Shown piece after piece: positions 41,638 through 49,754 of a stretch of 64,000 bases of DNA. The translations under genes and the position numbers were made by a program. A model generated the notes under the pieces. It had not been told where the DNA came from. It made no database searches and saw only the letters and a list, made by a program, of their open reading frames with translations. The DNA lies in the NCBI RefSeq assembly GCF_023544445.1, contig NZ_JALPVJ010000005.1, forward strand, positions 1 to 64,000, read 5' to 3'. Within the stretch, counting starts at the first letter, position 1, and each line of letters opens with the position of its first letter. The DNA is from Actinoplanes sp. M2I2 (GTDB lineage: Bacteria; Actinomycetota; Actinomycetes; Mycobacteriales; Micromonosporaceae).

Positions 41638-42294
41638 TTACTGCCGCCCGGGTCGTACCAGGCCACGGCGGGTGGCGATCGCGACCGCCTCGAGCTGGCT
41701 GTGCGCGCCCAGTTTGGCCAATACGGCCTTCACGTACCCGCGACAGGTGTGCAGGCTGATGCCGAGACGCCGGGCGATGGCGCGGGCGTCCAGACCGGCC
41801 GCCATCAGCTGGAGCACCTCGTCCTCACGGGCGGTGAGGCCGCCACCTCGCGGGCCCACCACCGGGCTGGTGCTCCGGAGCAACCGGGCGAGGATGTCGG
41901 TCGACACCGTCATGCCGCCGCCGTGCGCGGTGCGCAACGCGTTGAGCACATCACCGAGCGCGCCGTTCTTGGACAGGAAGCCGGCCGCTCCGGCCGCGGT
42001 CGCCCGGCCGACGAGCGCCGATTCATCGCTCGCGGTGAGGATCACCACACGGGTGTCCGGCTGGCGCACCCGCAGCAGTTCAGCGATCGCAATTCCGTCC
42101 GCATCGGACAAATCCGGATCGAGAAGGATGACGTTGGGGCGGAGCTCGGCGGCGAGACGGAGAGCCTCGGCCCCGGTGAGCGCGTGCCCGACGTACTTCA
42201 GGTCGGGCTGGCCGGCCAGAGCGTGCCCGAGCAGCTCAGCGAACGTCTGATGGCCGTCGACGACGAGCACGCTGATCGCATCGCCGTTAGTCAT
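41638..42294 (-). CDS. LuxR/NarL-family response regulator
   Basis: A 218-residue regulator. Receiver: 'SVLVVDGHQTFAELLGHALA' (one acidic residue of the usual pair is replaced by Gly-His), phosphoacceptor Asp in 'VILLDPDLSDADG', Lys in 'GFLSKNGALG'. C-terminal HTH 'LTAREDEVLQLMAAGLDARA' and 'HTCRGYVKAVLAKLGAHS'. AAAGGTGG precedes the ATG. No histidine kinase is adjacent, so the partner is elsewhere or the protein acts without phosphorylation. Confidence 0.9.
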   Translation of the reverse strand: MTNGDAISVLVVDGHQTFAELLGHALAGQPDLKYVGHALTGAEALRLAAELRPNVILLDPDLSDADGIAIAELLRVRQPDTRVVILTASDESALVGRATAAGAAGFLSKNGALGDVLNALRTAHGGGMTVSTDILARLLRSTSPVVGPRGGGLTAREDEVLQLMAAGLDARAIARRLGISLHTCRGYVKAVLAKLGAHSQLEAVAIATRRGLVRPGRQ

Positions 42295-42485
42295 GCGCCA
42301 CCTTTCACCGAAACCCGACCGTGGAAGTGTAAGGAGTATCAGCTCTCATCTTTGCCGTACCAACAGGCTGGTGGTGCACCGGCCCGGTTCGGCCCCGCCG
42401 GTACACCCGACGGGCGGTTGAGTCCGAGCGGACGCGATAACCAGTCTTTCGGGTGAGGCCACCCCTCGCATTGGGGCTTGTTGCC

Positions 42486-43007
42486 ATGACTCCCTCGACA
42501 GCAGAGTTCCGAAACATGTTCGACATCCAGCTTTTCGGTCGTCTCGAGGTCCGGACCAGGGGCGTCGTCCTGACCGGCACCGACTTCGGCGGCGACCATC
42601 CGCGGCGCATCCTGGCTCTTCTCGCGCTGCGCGGCGCAATGTCCACCTCGGAGCTGGCCGGCCTGCTGGGTGAAAAGAAGAAGACCGTCGAAAGCGACAT
42701 GTCACTCCTCCGGGACAGGCTGGAGCCCGGCGCGACACCCGGCGACTCCGTCGTCCGCCGCCGGGCCGGCCGCTGGTCGCTCGACCCGGAGCAGGTCCGG
42801 GTCGACGCCGCCCGCTTCGACGAGCTGGTCGCGGCGGCCGCCGCCCGTCCCGCCGATCGTGCCGTCAAGCCGCTGACCGCGGCCGCCTACCTCGCCAGCC
42901 GGCCGCTGCTCGAGGACGAGGACGAGCCGTGGGCCGCCGCGGCCCGGGCCGAATACCGGGCGAAGTTCACGACCGCGCGACTCGACGACGTGACACGGGT
43001 CAATTAG
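42486..43007 (+). CDS. SARP/AfsR-like winged-helix regulator, short form
   Basis: A 173-residue protein with the OmpR-like winged helix that opens SARP regulators: 'MFDIQLFGRLEVRTRGVVL', 'HPRRILALLALRGAMSTSEL', 'KTVESDMSLLRDRLEPG'. The following BTAD bundle is truncated to about 70 residues ('QVRVDAARFDELVAAAAARP', 'YLASRPLLEDEDEPWAAAAR'). Start may be 42486 or the ATG at 42516, neither with a strong ribosome site. It is divergent from the LuxR regulator. Confidence 0.8.
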   Translation: MTPSTAEFRNMFDIQLFGRLEVRTRGVVLTGTDFGGDHPRRILALLALRGAMSTSELAGLLGEKKKTVESDMSLLRDRLEPGATPGDSVVRRRAGRWSLDPEQVRVDAARFDELVAAAAARPADRAVKPLTAAAYLASRPLLEDEDEPWAAAARAEYRAKFTTARLDDVTRVN

Positions 43008-43043
43008 CGAGCGGCGGGCCGCCGGGGCCCGCACAATCGCCGC

Positions 43044-43646
43044 GTGCCCCCACCGCTGACCGCCCTGCGGCCACTGCCCTTCGTACCCGAGATCTCGCTC
43101 TATCTGGCGGACTCGTCGGCCGGGCTGTTCGACGCCACGGACGGCGAGTTCCACAGCGACGAACCGCCCCCGTTCTGGGCTTTCGCCTGGGCCGGCGGTC
43201 AGGCTCTGGCCCGCTATCTGCTCGATCATCCGGAGACGGTCGCCGGTCGCGTCGTCCACGATCTGGCCACCGGCAGCGGCATCGCCGCGATCGCCGCCGC
43301 CCGGGCCGGCGCCGCCGAGGTGGCCGCGACCGACCTCGACCCCGCGGCGGAGGCGGCGGCCGGGCGCAACGCCGCCGCCAACCAGCTCACGCTGCGGGCG
43401 CGGCCTTCCGCGCGGCCCGACGTCCTGCTGGCCGGGGACGTCTTCTACAGCCCCACCGTCGCAGCCGAGATGACACGACGCCTCCGGGCGGCCCGGCGGG
43501 AGTCGGCGCAGGTGCTGGTCGGTGACCCCGGGCGGGGGTACTTCCCGGAACGGCTCTTCGAGCGCGTGGCCGAGTACGTCGTGCCGGTTCCGGCCGTTCT
43601 CGAGGAGACCGAGACGCTTGTCACAGCCGTCTGGCGGATGAGGTGA
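43044..43646 (+). CDS. SAM-dependent methyltransferase, ETFB-lysine type
   Basis: A 200-residue class I methyltransferase starting GTG. The motif I region is 'VVHDLATGSGIAAIAAARAG', followed by 'VAATDLDPAAEAAAGRNAAA' (Asp that binds the SAM ribose) and 'PDVLLAGDVFYSP'. The N-terminal 'PPPFWAFAWAGGQALARYLL' is characteristic of the METTL20/PrmA-like protein-lysine methyltransferases. The protein substrate is not known here. Confidence 0.85.
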   Translation: MPPPLTALRPLPFVPEISLYLADSSAGLFDATDGEFHSDEPPPFWAFAWAGGQALARYLLDHPETVAGRVVHDLATGSGIAAIAAARAGAAEVAATDLDPAAEAAAGRNAAANQLTLRARPSARPDVLLAGDVFYSPTVAAEMTRRLRAARRESAQVLVGDPGRGYFPERLFERVAEYVVPVPAVLEETETLVTAVWRMR

Positions 43647-43713
43647 CTTAGTTTCATCGACCAACCAGTTGTAGTCTGCACGCAACCTCCTTCCACCTTC
43701 TCGAGGCTGGACC

Positions 43714-44184
43714 GTGGACGAATCAGACGCCAGTGATGGCATCCCGCAGATCGCCGACGAACTTGTGCGGTTCCACCGACTCGTGGCCCGCGCCAGAGGC
43801 ATGCTCAATGTCGGAGACCTGGGGGCGGAGTTCTCCGCGCTGATGCTGCTCTTCCCGCTGCGTGACCGGGGCCCGATGCGGGCCACCGATCTCGCCGAGA
43901 TCAAGCAGGCCGACCCCTCGACGATCAGTCGTCAGGTCGCCCAACTGGTCAAGGCCGGTCTCGCCCGCCGCGAGGCCGACCCCGAGGACGGCCGCGCCTC
44001 ACGGCTCGCGATCACCGACGCGGGCCTGGTGGCCGTCGTACGGCTCGAGGAGGCACGTCAAGCCTGGCTGCGTGAGGTGCTGAGCGACTGGCCCGCGGGC
44101 CGGGCCGCCACCTTCGCCGGCCTCTTCGCAGAATTCAACAGCTCGGTCGAGGCCCACCTCGCCACACCTCGGGAGAACGCGTGA
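43714..44184 (+). CDS. MarR-family transcriptional regulator
   Basis: A 156-residue winged-helix regulator starting GTG: recognition region 'MRATDLAEIKQADPSTISRQ' and 'VAQLVKAGLARREADPEDGR' with the wing Asp-Gly-Arg. The stop overlaps the DHA2 transporter start (GTGA). MarR proteins of this arrangement repress the pump and are released by its substrate. The stretch 43645-43713 upstream is unusually AT-rich (AGTTTCATCGACCAACCAGT) and includes CAAC-CA-GTTG, a possible operator. Confidence 0.92.
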   Translation: MDESDASDGIPQIADELVRFHRLVARARGMLNVGDLGAEFSALMLLFPLRDRGPMRATDLAEIKQADPSTISRQVAQLVKAGLARREADPEDGRASRLAITDAGLVAVVRLEEARQAWLREVLSDWPAGRAATFAGLFAEFNSSVEAHLATPRENA

Positions 44185-45914
44185 GCAACTCCGATTCCAC
44201 CGCCGCGGCGCCCGCGCCGGCGTCCGGGGAATTCACCCACCGTCAGGTCCTGACGATCCTCGGCGGCCTCATGATGGGCATGTTCCTGGCCGCCCTGGAC
44301 CAGACGATCATGGCCACGGCCACCCGCACCATCGCGGACGACCTGCACGGCTTCGACATCCAGGCCTGGGCCACCACGGCCTTCCTGATCACCTCGACGA
44401 TCTCGACGCCGCTCTACGGCAAGCTCTCCGACCTCTACGGCCGGCGGCCGTTCTTCCTGTTCGCGATCGCCATCTTCGTCGTCGGCTCGTTCCTCTGCGG
44501 TCTCTCCCAGAACATGTACGAGCTGGCCGCGTTCCGGGCCATCCAGGGCATCGGCGCCGGCGGCCTGATGTCGCTGGCGCTCGCCATCATCGGCGACATC
44601 GTGCCGCCTCGCGAACGTGCCAAGTACCAGGGCTACTTCCTCGCGGTCTTCGGTACGGCGAGCGTGCTCGGCCCGATCCTGGGCGGCTTCTTCGCCGGCG
44701 CCGACAGCATCCTCTGGGTCGACGGCTGGCGCTGGGTGTTCTACCTCAACGTCCCGATCGGCATCGCCGCCATGATCGTGGTCGCCCGCGTGCTGCACCT
44801 GCCGCACCAGCGCGTCGACCACCGCATCGACTGGCCCGGCGCGCTCGCGCTGATCGTCGGCCTGGTGCCGCTGCTGACCATCGCCGAGCAGGGCCGCACC
44901 TGGGGCTGGGACTCCGGCCGGGCGTTCCTCTGCTACATCATCGGCGCGATCGGCCTGGTCGCCTTCGTGCTGGCCGAGCGGGCGTACGGGGATGAGGCCC
45001 TGCTGCCGATCCGGTTGTTCCGCAACCGGACGGTCGCCGTCGGCGCCACCTCGAGCACGATCCTGGGCATGGCCATGTTCGGTGGCCTGATGACCGTCCC
45101 GCTGTACCTGCAGATCGTGAAGGGCTCGACCGCGACCGCAGCCGGCCTGCAGATGATCCCGTTCGTCTTCGGCATCATGTCCGGCTCGATCATCTCGGGT
45201 CAGCTGATCGCCCGCACCGGCCGCTACCGGATCTTCCCGATCATCGGCAGCACCCTCATGGTGATCTCGCTGGCCCTGTTCGCGACCATCGGCGCCGACA
45301 CCCCGCTGTGGCGGGTCATGCTGATCATGGTCGTGATGGGCCTCGGCCTGGGCGGCAACATGCAGCCGATGATCACCGCCGTGCAGAACGCGGTGTCCCC
45401 GCGCGAGATCGGCGTGGCGACCAGCTCGGTGACGTTCTTCCGCTCGATGGGCGGCACGCTCGGCACCGCGGTCTTCCTCTCGGTCCTCTTCAACGTGCTG
45501 CCCGGCAAGATCAGCGGCGCCTTCCAGACCGCGGAGGCCACCCCCGAGTTCCAGCGGGCCCTGGCGGCCGACCCGGCCCAGGCCCAGACCTTGCAGCAGG
45601 CCACCGGCGGCGACGCGCTGAGCGACACGTCGTTCCTGAGCCGCCTGTCGGACGTGGTGGCGCACCCGTTCAAGGTGGGCTTCTCCGACGGCATCCAGGT
45701 CGTGTTCCTGCTGGCCCTGGCCGTGATGGTGATCGGCCTGATCGTGGTCTTCTTCCTGCCCGAGATCCCGCTCAGCAACCGCTCGGCCCAGCAGCAGCGG
45801 GCCGACGACCTGCTGGCCGCGGAGAACAGCATGGGCGTTCCCGGCGAGGTGGGCGCGGGTCCCCTCACCGACGAGGAGATCCACACGCCGAACAGCCCGA
45901 CGAAGTCCCGCTGA
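44181..45914 (+). CDS. DHA2-family (14-helix) drug efflux MFS transporter
   Basis: A 577-residue transporter with 14 hydrophobic segments. Motif D1 'LAALDQTIMATATRTIADDL', motif A 'GKLSDLYGRRPFFLF', motif B 'FRAIQGIGAGGLMSLALAII' and motif C 'GTASVLGPILGGFFAG' match H+-antiport drug pumps of the EmrB/QacA type. A C-terminal hydrophilic tail of about 50 residues ends the protein. Coupled to the MarR gene, followed by a very strong hairpin. Confidence 0.93.
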   Translation: MSNSDSTAAAPAPASGEFTHRQVLTILGGLMMGMFLAALDQTIMATATRTIADDLHGFDIQAWATTAFLITSTISTPLYGKLSDLYGRRPFFLFAIAIFVVGSFLCGLSQNMYELAAFRAIQGIGAGGLMSLALAIIGDIVPPRERAKYQGYFLAVFGTASVLGPILGGFFAGADSILWVDGWRWVFYLNVPIGIAAMIVVARVLHLPHQRVDHRIDWPGALALIVGLVPLLTIAEQGRTWGWDSGRAFLCYIIGAIGLVAFVLAERAYGDEALLPIRLFRNRTVAVGATSSTILGMAMFGGLMTVPLYLQIVKGSTATAAGLQMIPFVFGIMSGSIISGQLIARTGRYRIFPIIGSTLMVISLALFATIGADTPLWRVMLIMVVMGLGLGGNMQPMITAVQNAVSPREIGVATSSVTFFRSMGGTLGTAVFLSVLFNVLPGKISGAFQTAEATPEFQRALAADPAQAQTLQQATGGDALSDTSFLSRLSDVVAHPFKVGFSDGIQVVFLLALAVMVIGLIVVFFLPEIPLSNRSAQQQRADDLLAAENSMGVPGEVGAGPLTDEEIHTPNSPTKSR

Positions 45915-45915
45915 C

Positions 45916-45963
45916 GCCGGGGCGGCCCGCGTACCGATCGATCGGTACGCGGGCCGCCCCGGC
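45916..45963. terminator. 48-bp perfect palindrome, bidirectional terminator
   Basis: A 24-base arm (45916-45939, starting GCCGGGGCGG) is followed at once by its exact complement (45940-45963). The hairpin can have a stem of about 22 bp with a four-base loop. It begins two bases after the efflux-gene stop and lies about 47 bases before the stop of the convergent GAF-ANTAR gene. Confidence 0.88.
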
Positions 45964-46010
45964 ACTCGCGACCGGGGCCGTTTCAGGCGTTGCGGGGAGC
46001 CGCGGCGGTC

Positions 46011-46799
46011 TCAGGCGTTGCGGGCGACCGCGGCGATGAGGCGGTCGGCCACGGCGTGGCGGTCGAGTCCGAGGCGCTGGGCGGTGTCGCGCAGGACGTC
46101 GTAGGCCTCCTGCACCCCGCAGCCGCGCTGAGCGATGATCACGCCGATGGCCCGGTCGACGGTGGCACCGGAGCTCTGGGCCTCGCGGCGGCGAAGCCCG
46201 TCGAACAGGACCTCGGCCTGGTTGGCCAGGGCCATCGCGGTGAGCAGACGGTCGGCGCCGGAGGCGTCGACGGTGTCGAAGTACAGGCTGAGCGCGCCCA
46301 CCTCGGCCCGGGGCAGGTCGAGCGGGATAGCGGCCATGGCATGCACGCCCTCGGCCCGCGCGGCCTCGGCCAGTTCCGGCCAGCGGGCGTCCAGGGCCAG
46401 GTCCGGCACGGTGACCAGGGCCCGGGTGCGGGCGGACTCCAGACCGGGGCCGATGGTGCCGGCGGCGTACTGGATGCGGTCGACCGCGGTGCCGGGGCCG
46501 CCGTGGCCGGCGTGGGTCAGAGGAACGCCCTCGCCGATCAGGACGACCGAGCAGCGGACGACGCCGGGCAGCGCACGGGCGCCGAAGGCGGCCAGTCGTT
46601 CCAGCGCCTGGGTGAGCGTGTCGGCCGAGAGCAGGCGGGCGGTGAGCTCGTGCAGGAGGCCGGCCAGCTCGACGGGGTGCGGACCGGCGGGCTCGGCCGG
46701 ACGGGCCGGAGGACGGGCGCGCCGGGGACGGGTCACCACGCGAGCGGGACCGCGGTCCGGGGGTGAAACCCGGCGATAAGGGGCAGACACGCCGGGCAT
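46011..46799 (-). CDS. GAF and ANTAR domain protein (RNA-binding antiterminator)
   Basis: A 262-residue protein: Pro/Arg-rich start, GAF sensor domain (about 45-190, 'ALPGVVRCSVVLIGEGVPL', 'PLDLPRAEVGALSLYFDTVD') and C-terminal ANTAR three-helix bundle ('SSGATVDRAIGVIIAQRGCG', 'QEAYDVLRDTAQRLG'). ANTAR domains bind paired hexaloop hairpins in nascent RNA and prevent termination. Downstream of its stop, about 28 bp resembling the last codons and stop are repeated (45983-46010). Confidence 0.9.
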   Translation of the reverse strand: MPGVSAPYRRVSPPDRGPARVVTRPRRARPPARPAEPAGPHPVELAGLLHELTARLLSADTLTQALERLAAFGARALPGVVRCSVVLIGEGVPLTHAGHGGPGTAVDRIQYAAGTIGPGLESARTRALVTVPDLALDARWPELAEAARAEGVHAMAAIPLDLPRAEVGALSLYFDTVDASGADRLLTAMALANQAEVLFDGLRRREAQSSGATVDRAIGVIIAQRGCGVQEAYDVLRDTAQRLGLDRHAVADRLIAAVARNA

Positions 46800-46838
46800 C
46801 CTTCCATGACCATCGACGACCGCGTAAGTCTTGTGCCT

Positions 46839-47042
46839 CTACCGGGTGGTTTCATCGGGGTCGGCCGTCTGGTCCGAGCGCCGGTGCTCCAAGAAAGAGC
46901 TCGGCGCTGCCTCGAGGTCGCGCTCGCGCTCGTCGGACTCTTCGAGAATCGCCTCGGCCTGCGCCTGCGGGTCCGCGCTGCCGGTCACCCGCTCCTCGGG
47001 GAGCAGGTCCGCGGCCCGATGCCCGATCCGGTCGTCACTCAT
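46839..47042 (-). CDS. Small acidic conserved protein
   Basis: A 67-residue acidic protein: 'MSDDRIGHRAADLLPEERVT', then 'QAQAEAILEESDERERDLEA' and 'APSSFLEHRRSDQT'. I recognise it as a type widespread in actinobacteria but without known function. ATG at 47042. Minus-strand RNA reaching it would first pass the hairpin at 47098-47143, so its expression may be attenuated. Confidence 0.7.
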   Translation of the reverse strand: MSDDRIGHRAADLLPEERVTGSADPQAQAEAILEESDERERDLEAAPSSFLEHRRSDQTADPDETTR

Positions 47043-47097
47043 GGGTGATCAGCTACCCGCGACATCGATCGAGAAACGCGGCGGCCGAGCCGGACAA

Positions 47098-47143
47098 GCA
47101 CCGAAAAAGGGTGCGCCGCCCTCGGCTGGGCCGGGGGCGGCGC
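47098..47143 (-). terminator. Terminator- or attenuator-like hairpin on the minus strand
   Basis: A 13-bp stem with one mismatch (47113-47125 with 47131-47143) is followed, on the minus strand, by ACCC and then five T (complement of 47104-47108). A competing small hairpin, GCACC (47098-47102) with GGTGC (47110-47114), overlaps the stem and could form instead. No annotated gene ends upstream; the region 47144-47348 has no convincing coding frame. It may end a small RNA or act as an attenuator for the gene at 46839-47042. Confidence 0.5.
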
Positions 47144-47348
47144 GGGTGTCGGTGTGCAGGTCGCCTCGCGGCGAGTGGCTCAACACGGCTCCAGCCGAAC
47201 GGTAATCCGTGAAGGCAATGGGTGAGGCCCGGGGACACTGGGCACACCGACACCTGTTCACAACTGTCGGACCCTGGGCGGGATTCCGGCAGCACATGTG
47301 ACGCCGATCACAACGTTTGGGCCGACCGGCCCCGGGTAGCCCGATGCC

Positions 47349-47549
47349 GTGACGGATGACATTCGTGAGGTGGACGCCTTTCTCGACGACGCCTTCGACG
47401 GCCAGGAGCGGTTGACCAGCGCCGACCTGCAGCGGCGAGCGATCGCCGCCGACCTGAGCGCCCTGGCGCTCACCCGGATCGACGCGTTGCCCGAGGGCGA
47501 GTACGCCCAGGACGAGGCGGCCGAAGCAATGCGAGCTCTCGAGGTCTGA
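47349..47549 (+). CDS. Small acidic hypothetical protein
   Basis: A 66-residue protein from a GTG: 'VTDDIREVDAFLDDAFDGQE' followed by 'ADLQRRAIAADLSALALTRI'. Good coding bias and a typical start. It precedes another small acidic gene by 16 bases, so the two form a mini-operon ending in a hairpin. No function recognised. Confidence 0.65.
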   Translation: MTDDIREVDAFLDDAFDGQERLTSADLQRRAIAADLSALALTRIDALPEGEYAQDEAAEAMRALEV

Positions 47550-47565
47550 CGGAGGGAGTGGCCCG

Positions 47566-47718
47566 ATGGAACCGATCGGTGACCCGGACGAGCAGGAAGA
47601 CTTCGCCGGCGAGCACGACGGCACGACGGTGGACGACGACGTCACGGCCGACCGTGACGACGCCGAACCTGAGAGCCCGGACGGCTGGTCCGGTCTGGAC
47701 AAGGACGGCCCGCCCTGA
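47566..47718 (+). CDS. Very small, very acidic protein (50 aa)
   Basis: A 50-residue frame, 'MEPIGDPDEQEDFAGEHDGT' to a stop at 47716-47718, with about a third Asp/Glu and no Cys. The ribosome site GGAGGGAG lies seven bases before the ATG, and the frame ends 17 bases before a strong hairpin, which together argue for a real gene. Function unknown; such disordered acidic peptides are often missed by annotation. Confidence 0.6.
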   Translation: MEPIGDPDEQEDFAGEHDGTTVDDDVTADRDDAEPESPDGWSGLDKDGPP

Positions 47719-47734
47719 CGTGACGGCGACAGCA

Positions 47735-47773
47735 CGAAGGCCCGTCCGGGCGTGAACGCCGGGCGGGCCTTCG
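47735..47773. terminator. Hairpin terminator
   Basis: CGAAGGCCCGTCCGGGCG (47735-47752) pairs with CGCCGGGCGGGCCTTCG (47757-47773) apart from one bulge, with a four-base loop. It separates the two small plus-strand genes from the convergent DUF1360 gene and probably serves both directions. Confidence 0.8.
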
Positions 47774-47791
47774 CATGTACCGGGGACCGGC

Positions 47792-48316
47792 CTACTGGCC
47801 TTCGGTGGACTTCTTGGCCGCGTCATAGCCGAACTGGAGGAAGTCCGACACGGCCGTCGCCGTCAGCGCCACCGCGACCAGACGGGTCAGCCGGGGCGCC
47901 AGCACGAGACCGCCGGTCAGCCCCGTCGCCACCCACACCGCCAGGCAGAACGGGCAGCTGACGAGCTCGCCGATGCTGTGCTTGAGCGTGCCGTCCGGGT
48001 GGAGCACGTCCTCGTTGAGCTCGGAGGCTCCGGTCGGCTCGGTGTAGCGCGTGAACGGAGCCCGCAACGGGCTGGTCACCGCATCCTTGGCGATCAGCCG
48101 GCTCAGCTTGTGGGTGGCCAGGGACAGCAGCACCACGTCGGCGGTCGCCGGGCGTTCGGGGGCCGGTTTGCCGGTCACCTTGGCCGCCCCGGCCAGGGCG
48201 CCGGCCAGGGCGGTGAAGCCCCCCATGGCCGCCAGATAGCCGCCGAGCGGCCGATGCTCGTGAGGGGCGTAGGACCGCTCGACACGCGTCAGACGCGCGC
48301 GCACTGACTGGATCAA
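47792..48316 (-). CDS. DUF1360 membrane protein
   Basis: A 174-residue protein with two or three hydrophobic segments. The DUF1360 hallmark 'LLSLATHKLSRLIAKDAVTS' and 'LRAPFTRY' is followed by 'GELVSCPFCLAVWVATGL'. The start is TTG with AGGGG seven bases upstream, or a nearby GTG. Related proteins occur near sporulation or stress genes, but the function is not established. The upstream gene on the same strand ends nine bases before it. Confidence 0.82.
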   Translation of the reverse strand: MIQSVRARLTRVERSYAPHEHRPLGGYLAAMGGFTALAGALAGAAKVTGKPAPERPATADVVLLSLATHKLSRLIAKDAVTSPLRAPFTRYTEPTGASELNEDVLHPDGTLKHSIGELVSCPFCLAVWVATGLTGGLVLAPRLTRLVAVALTATAVSDFLQFGYDAAKKSTEGQ

Positions 48317-48325
48317 GGAAATCCC

Positions 48326-48568
48326 CTAGAAGTCCTGGGTGAGCCGGTCGGGATCGACCTCCCGGCCCGGGTGGCGGGTCATGTACTCCGTCTCGAGCTC
48401 GGCGGTGCGCTTGAAGTGGTTGGACAGCGCAGCATCGGGCCCGTGCCGGAGCGTCTCCAGGCGGGTGCGGTACAGGCTGCCGAGCTCGCGGAACAGGTCT
48501 TCGTCGCTGAGCGAGGCGGGATCGATCCCGTTCTCCATGAGCGGCGAGTCGCCGCGGGTGTCTGTCAT
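48326..48568 (-). CDS. Small DUF6158-like protein
   Basis: An 80-residue protein: '[20 protein letters not shown]' and '[20 protein letters not shown]', a helical hairpin with an acidic first helix that I recognise as a small actinobacterial family (DUF6158-like). ATG at 48568 with GGAGGTG seven bases upstream. Transcribed toward the DUF1360 gene, probably in one unit. Function unknown. Confidence 0.75.
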   Translation of the reverse strand: MTDTRGDSPLMENGIDPASLSDEDLFRELGSLYRTRLETLRHGPDAALSNHFKRTAELETEYMTRHPGREVDPDRLTQDF

Positions 48569-48678
48569 CGTGCACCTCCGGTCGTGTCGGGCCAGGAAGC
48601 GGCCACCGAGGGGTGGCTCGATGCTGGACGGTTGCCCATGCGGGCCGCCGCCAAACGCCCGCCGGTACGCTTCTGTGC

Positions 48679-49092
48679 ATGAAGGGCCTGTGGACGCCGG
48701 CGTGGATCGCCCGGCATCTCCTGGCAATCGTGCTGACCGCGGGCTGCCTGGGGCTGGGCTGGTGGCAGTTCAGCCGCGCCCAGGAGGGCAACGCGATCAG
48801 CTGGGGCTACATGTTCGAGTGGCCGGTGTTCGCGGCGTTCGTCGTGTTCCTGTGGTTCCGCGAGGTCCAGCTCGTCCGCAAGAAGGCTGCGCCTCCCGAG
48901 CAGCCCGAGCCGGACCAGCAGGAACGACAAGAGGAAAAGCTGCCAGGTACGCCTGTTACCGTCGGCCGGCCGGTCCGCGTGGCCGTGCGTCCCACCGCGG
49001 ACGCCGACGATCCCGAACTGGTGGCCTACAACGACTATCTCGCCTGGCTCGCCGCCCATCCGGGTGCGCGTCCGGGCGACTATCCCGGATAG
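48679..49092 (+). CDS. Two-helix membrane protein with acidic tail
   Basis: A 137-residue protein with hydrophobic segments '[20 protein letters not shown]' and '[20 protein letters not shown]', then a hydrophilic, Glu/Gln-rich linker and '[20 protein letters not shown]' at the end. The layout is common in actinobacteria next to the DUF3817 gene found 12 bases downstream. The first segment resembles the start of SURF1-like proteins, but the rest does not. Function unknown. Confidence 0.75.
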   Translation: MKGLWTPAWIARHLLAIVLTAGCLGLGWWQFSRAQEGNAISWGYMFEWPVFAAFVVFLWFREVQLVRKKAAPPEQPEPDQQERQEEKLPGTPVTVGRPVRVAVRPTADADDPELVAYNDYLAWLAAHPGARPGDYPG

Positions 49093-49104
49093 GACCGAAG
49101 CAAC

Positions 49105-49425
49105 GTGCAGGGTGCCCTGACCCGATATCGGATCATCGCGTGGATCGTCGGCGTGTGCCTGCTCGCGCTCGTGGTGGTCGGCATGCCGCTGAAGTACCTG
49201 GCCGACAACCCGACGGTGGTCGCCGCCGTCGGACCCGCGCACGGTTTCCTCTTCATGGTCTATCTGATCGCCACGTTCGATCTGTCCCGCCGCGCCCGCT
49301 GGCCGTTCGGCCGCATGATCCTGGTGATGCTCAGCGGCACGATCCCGTTCCTGTCGTTCTGGGCCGAGCGCAAGGTGACCCGCGAGTGGGTGCCGACCGG
49401 CGAGTTGGCGAAAAGTCCCGTTTGA
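49105..49425 (+). CDS. DUF3817 membrane protein
   Basis: A 106-residue protein with three hydrophobic segments. The DUF3817 pattern is 'MQGALTRYRIIAWIVGVCLL' and 'VAAVGPAHGFLFMVYLIATF', ending 'SGTIPFLSFWAERKV'. Start GTG, 12 bases after the upstream stop. Conserved across actinobacteria; role unknown. Confidence 0.85.
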   Translation: MQGALTRYRIIAWIVGVCLLALVVVGMPLKYLADNPTVVAAVGPAHGFLFMVYLIATFDLSRRARWPFGRMILVMLSGTIPFLSFWAERKVTREWVPTGELAKSPV

Positions 49426-49596
49426 CGGTCCGGTTAGACGCATTGCGGTCGCCGAATTACATGCCGTTATCTGGATCATCGACGCTTAACGGGCCATTGT
49501 CATAAATCACTCGGCTGGGCCTTGCTTTTGATGATCCCATCGATAAGTTAATGCGGTTGGTTCGGTCCGCAGCCACTCCCCCTCCCGTGGCGCCGG

Positions 49597-49745
49597 CCAA
49601 CGCCGCCGAATCTGCACGACGCCAAAGGGCGCCGTGACAGAACCGGGGACCCGCGTTACTTGGGGCGAATCCGCGCAAGCGGCAGGGCGTTCTTCCCGCC
49701 CGAGCCCGTCAGCTAACCCGGTAGGCGGCCGAGCGGAAGAAAGGC
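49597..49745 (+). ncRNA. Cyclic-di-AMP riboswitch (ydaO/yuaA type)
   Basis: The leader contains the conserved ydaO elements in order: GCCGAATC at 49605-49612, ACAGAACCGGGGACCCG around 49637-49653, TTGGGGCGAATCCGC near 49660, then GAGCCCGTCAGCTAACCCGG near 49702 and GTAGGC before GAGCGGAAGAAAGG. In actinobacteria this class controls cell-wall hydrolases, as here: an NlpC/P60 gene starts nine bases downstream. It would normally act as an off-switch when c-di-AMP is high. The ends given are approximate. Confidence 0.88.
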
Positions 49746-49754
49746 CACTGACCG

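Noticed and set aside
44058..45965. 635-codon minus-strand frame across the efflux transporter
   Set aside because: Composed of Asp/His/Arg-rich repeats typical of antisense translation of a membrane-protein gene; no start signal.
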